6,592 nt of DNA from DASPLX01 sp035627375. Lineage in GTDB: Bacteria; Pseudomonadota; Gammaproteobacteria; Burkholderiales; Burkholderiaceae_D. The stretch covers positions 1-6,592 of the forward strand of contig DASPLX010000033.1 of assembly GCA_035627375.1 (NCBI GenBank), read 5' to 3'. Under the pieces are notes generated by a model, which was given only the letters and a program-made list of their open reading frames with translations, searched no databases and had not been told where the DNA came from. Shown here one piece after another: positions 5,206 to 6,592 of this stretch (positions are counted from its first letter, which is position 1; every line of letters starts with the position of its first letter). A program made the position numbers and the translations under genes.

Positions 5206-5856
5206 ATGGAATTCTCGGAGTACGAGCGGAATCCGGGCAAGAAGTTTACCGGGCTCGCCGTCGTCATTCTGTTGCACGTGCTGGTTGTATATGCACTGCT
5301 GACAGGGTTGGCTCGCAAGGTGGTGGAGGTCATCAAGCAGCCGATCGAGACGAAGATCATTGAAGAGGTCAAACCGCCGCCGCCGCCGGATTTGCCGCCG
5401 CCGCCGCCGCCGCCGAAAATGGTAGCGCCGCCGCCGCCGTTCATTCCGCCGCCGGAAGTTCAGGTTGCCACCCCGCCGCCGCAAAACACGATTGCCGCCG
5501 TCTCGAACGTCAAGCCTGAAAATCCGACGTTCACGCGTCCGCAGCCGCCGGTGGATGCCAAGCCGGCCGCCGGTCCGTCGCGCGTTGCCGCCGTGGTCGA
5601 TTTTTCCACTTGCGCCAAGCCCGAGTATCCGCGCAATTCGCAGCGCAACGAGGAACAAGGCACGGTCACGCTGGCATTCCTGATCGGTGTCGATGGCAGC
5701 GTCAAGGAAGCGAAGATCGAGAAATCGAGCGGTTTCCGCGAATTGGATCGCGCCGCACAACGCGGCCTGTCCCAGTGCAAATTCAAGCCCGCGCTCGTCG
5801 AGGGCAAGCCGCAGGAAGGCTGGTCCAGCGTGCAATATGTTTGGAGACTGGAATGA
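5206..5856 (+). CDS. tonB: TonB family energy transducer (216 aa)
   Basis: TonB spans the periplasm and, driven by the ExbB-ExbD proton channel in the inner membrane, pulls on the TonB box of outer-membrane receptors so that their plug opens. Residues 1-13 are a short cytoplasmic tail. Residues about 14-35 are one membrane anchor with His24, probably equivalent to the essential His20 of E. coli TonB. A proline-rich periplasmic spacer (about 57-93) includes runs of five, seven and four Pro. The C-terminal TonB domain (about 131-216) shows AKPEYP, GTVTLAFLIGVDGSV, EKSSGFRELDRAA and FKPALVEGKP, and ends in YVWRLE. Cys136 and Cys191 may form a disulfide in the periplasm. All prolines of the long runs are CCG, giving triplet repeats. 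exbB follows after 77 bases with no terminator between, so the two are probably cotranscribed. The promoter and leader match those of the receptor upstream, which makes that receptor a likely partner. Confident call. Confidence 0.95.
   Translation: MEFSEYERNPGKKFTGLAVVILLHVLVVYALLTGLARKVVEVIKQPIETKIIEEVKPPPPPDLPPPPPPPKMVAPPPPFIPPPEVQVATPPPQNTIAAVSNVKPENPTFTRPQPPVDAKPAAGPSRVAAVVDFSTCAKPEYPRNSQRNEEQGTVTLAFLIGVDGSVKEAKIEKSSGFRELDRAAQRGLSQCKFKPALVEGKPQEGWSSVQYVWRLE
5374..5454 (+). repeat. CCG triplet repeats inside tonB
   Basis: CCG is repeated five times (5374-5388), seven times (5395-5415), four times (5428-5439) and three times (5446-5454), separated by short non-Pro segments. It encodes the polyproline spacer. 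Slippage would add or remove whole prolines and keep the frame. Confidence 0.85.
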
Positions 5857-5933
5857 TGTAAAGGAATGCAGTTCGTTATTTCGTTACATTCTTTTCGTCA
5901 TCTAGTGTTTTTTATAATTAAAGGAAGCAAGTC

Positions 5934-6592
5934 ATGAAAACTCGTGTATCCGCCCTGTTTGCGGCTGTATTGATCTCTGTTGCGGCGCTCGTTCCCGCCG
6001 TTGCCCAAGACGCCTCGGCACCCGCTGCGTCCGCTCCGGCAGCCACCGCTCCCGCGCCCGAAGCGAATGCAGCCGCACCGGCTGCTCCGGCAGGCGAAGC
6101 TGGCGCTGTTTCCAAGGAAGAAGTGGTCAACCCCTACGGCTTGGAAGCGATGTGGCGCGACGGCGACTTCGTCTCCAAGGGCACCCTGATCATCCTGATC
6201 ATCATGTCCATGGGTTCCTGGTACATCATGATCACCAAGCTGATCGACCAGTTCAAACTGAAGAACCAGCTCAATGAAACCCGTTCCAAGTTCTGGAAGG
6301 CTCAATCGATCGCCGCCGGCACCACCCAGCTCGCCCAAGGCTCGGCTTACCGCTTCATCGCCGAAGCCGGCCTGAAGGCCACCGAGCACCATGACGGCGC
6401 CCTGCTCGAGCAGATCGACCTGAACACCTGGGTCACCATGTCGATCCAGCGCTCGGTCGAGAAAGTCCAGTCGCGCCTGCAGGATGGCCTGGCCTTCCTG
6501 GCGACGGTCGGTTCGACTTCCCCGTTCGTCGGTCTGTTCGGTACCGTCTGGGGCATCTACCACGCGCTGACCGGTATCGGTATCGCCGGCCA
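5934..6592 (+). CDS. exbB: ExbB proton-channel subunit (MotA/TolQ/ExbB family), 3' end outside window
   Basis: ExbB forms, with ExbD, the inner-membrane proton channel that energises TonB. The ATG at 5934 follows AAAGGAAG (5920-5927). Residues 1-24 look like a cleavable signal peptide (MKTR, hydrophobic core, VPAVA before Gln25), followed by an Ala/Pro-rich stretch (about 26-59). Membrane segment 1 is about 84-101 (TLIILIIMSMGSWYIMIT). A cytoplasmic domain follows, with YRFIAEAGLKA and WVTMSIQRSVEKVQSRLQDGL. The diagnostic second segment is LATVGSTSPFVGLFGTVWGI (about 189-208), nearly the same as in E. coli ExbB. The reading frame is still open at the window edge after 219 codons; the family is usually about 240-330 residues, so the third segment is missing. 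The N-terminal extension is absent from E. coli ExbB but is known in longer ExbB proteins. One or two exbD genes would be expected next. TolQ is less likely, given tonB next door. Confidence 0.95.
   Translation, partial: MKTRVSALFAAVLISVAALVPAVAQDASAPAASAPAATAPAPEANAAAPAAPAGEAGAVSKEEVVNPYGLEAMWRDGDFVSKGTLIILIIMSMGSWYIMITKLIDQFKLKNQLNETRSKFWKAQSIAAGTTQLAQGSAYRFIAEAGLKATEHHDGALLEQIDLNTWVTMSIQRSVEKVQSRLQDGLAFLATVGSTSPFVGLFGTVWGIYHALTGIGIAG

Noticed and set aside
5913..5918. TATAAT before exbB as a separate promoter
   Set aside because: No -35 at suitable distance (nearest TTACAT has 23 bases spacing), and transcription would begin within the ribosome-binding site of exbB.

Overview
The window looks like chromosomal DNA from a betaproteobacterium of the Burkholderiales. 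An Oxalobacteraceae-type genome (Massilia/Duganella/Janthinobacterium group) is my best guess, from the style of the TonB-dependent receptors, the Pro-rich TonB and the ExbB with an N-terminal signal peptide; no search was run. Genes are GC-rich (one sampled 60-base line inside the second receptor is about 72% GC), while one long intergenic stretch falls to about 40%. All genes I accept are on the + strand. No tRNA, rRNA, CRISPR array, insertion sequence or phage gene was seen.

Layout: (1) 2-1171 is the C-terminal 389 codons of an Oar-like TonB-dependent outer-membrane receptor, cut by the left edge and followed by two hairpins, the second a classic intrinsic terminator. (2) 1259-1608 is a regulatory region with a perfect 19-bp palindrome, a promoter (TTGACA, 17 bp, extended -10 TGT-TTCCAT) and a roughly 105-nt structured leader. 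(3) 1609-4458 is a complete TonB-dependent receptor of 949 residues ending at a strong terminator. (4) 4524-5064 is an AT-rich stretch with no convincing large gene, holding an inverted repeat and a possible 33-codon ORF with a strong Shine-Dalgarno. (5) 5065-5205 is a second promoter and leader closely resembling that of the receptor. (6) 5206-5856 is tonB, and from 5934 to the right edge is exbB, cut in its second membrane segment.

Functionally the window is a nutrient-uptake locus. Two outer-membrane receptors bind unknown ligands, and a local TonB-ExbB pair (exbD presumably follows outside the window) would transmit the proton-motive force to them. The most interesting signal is outside the genes: the second receptor and tonB share a promoter-plus-leader module. 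It aligns without gaps over 56 nt (38 identical), has almost the same distance to the start codon, and can form a hairpin at the same position with one compensatory base-pair change. This suggests coordinated transcriptional and perhaps post-transcriptional control of a receptor and its energiser.
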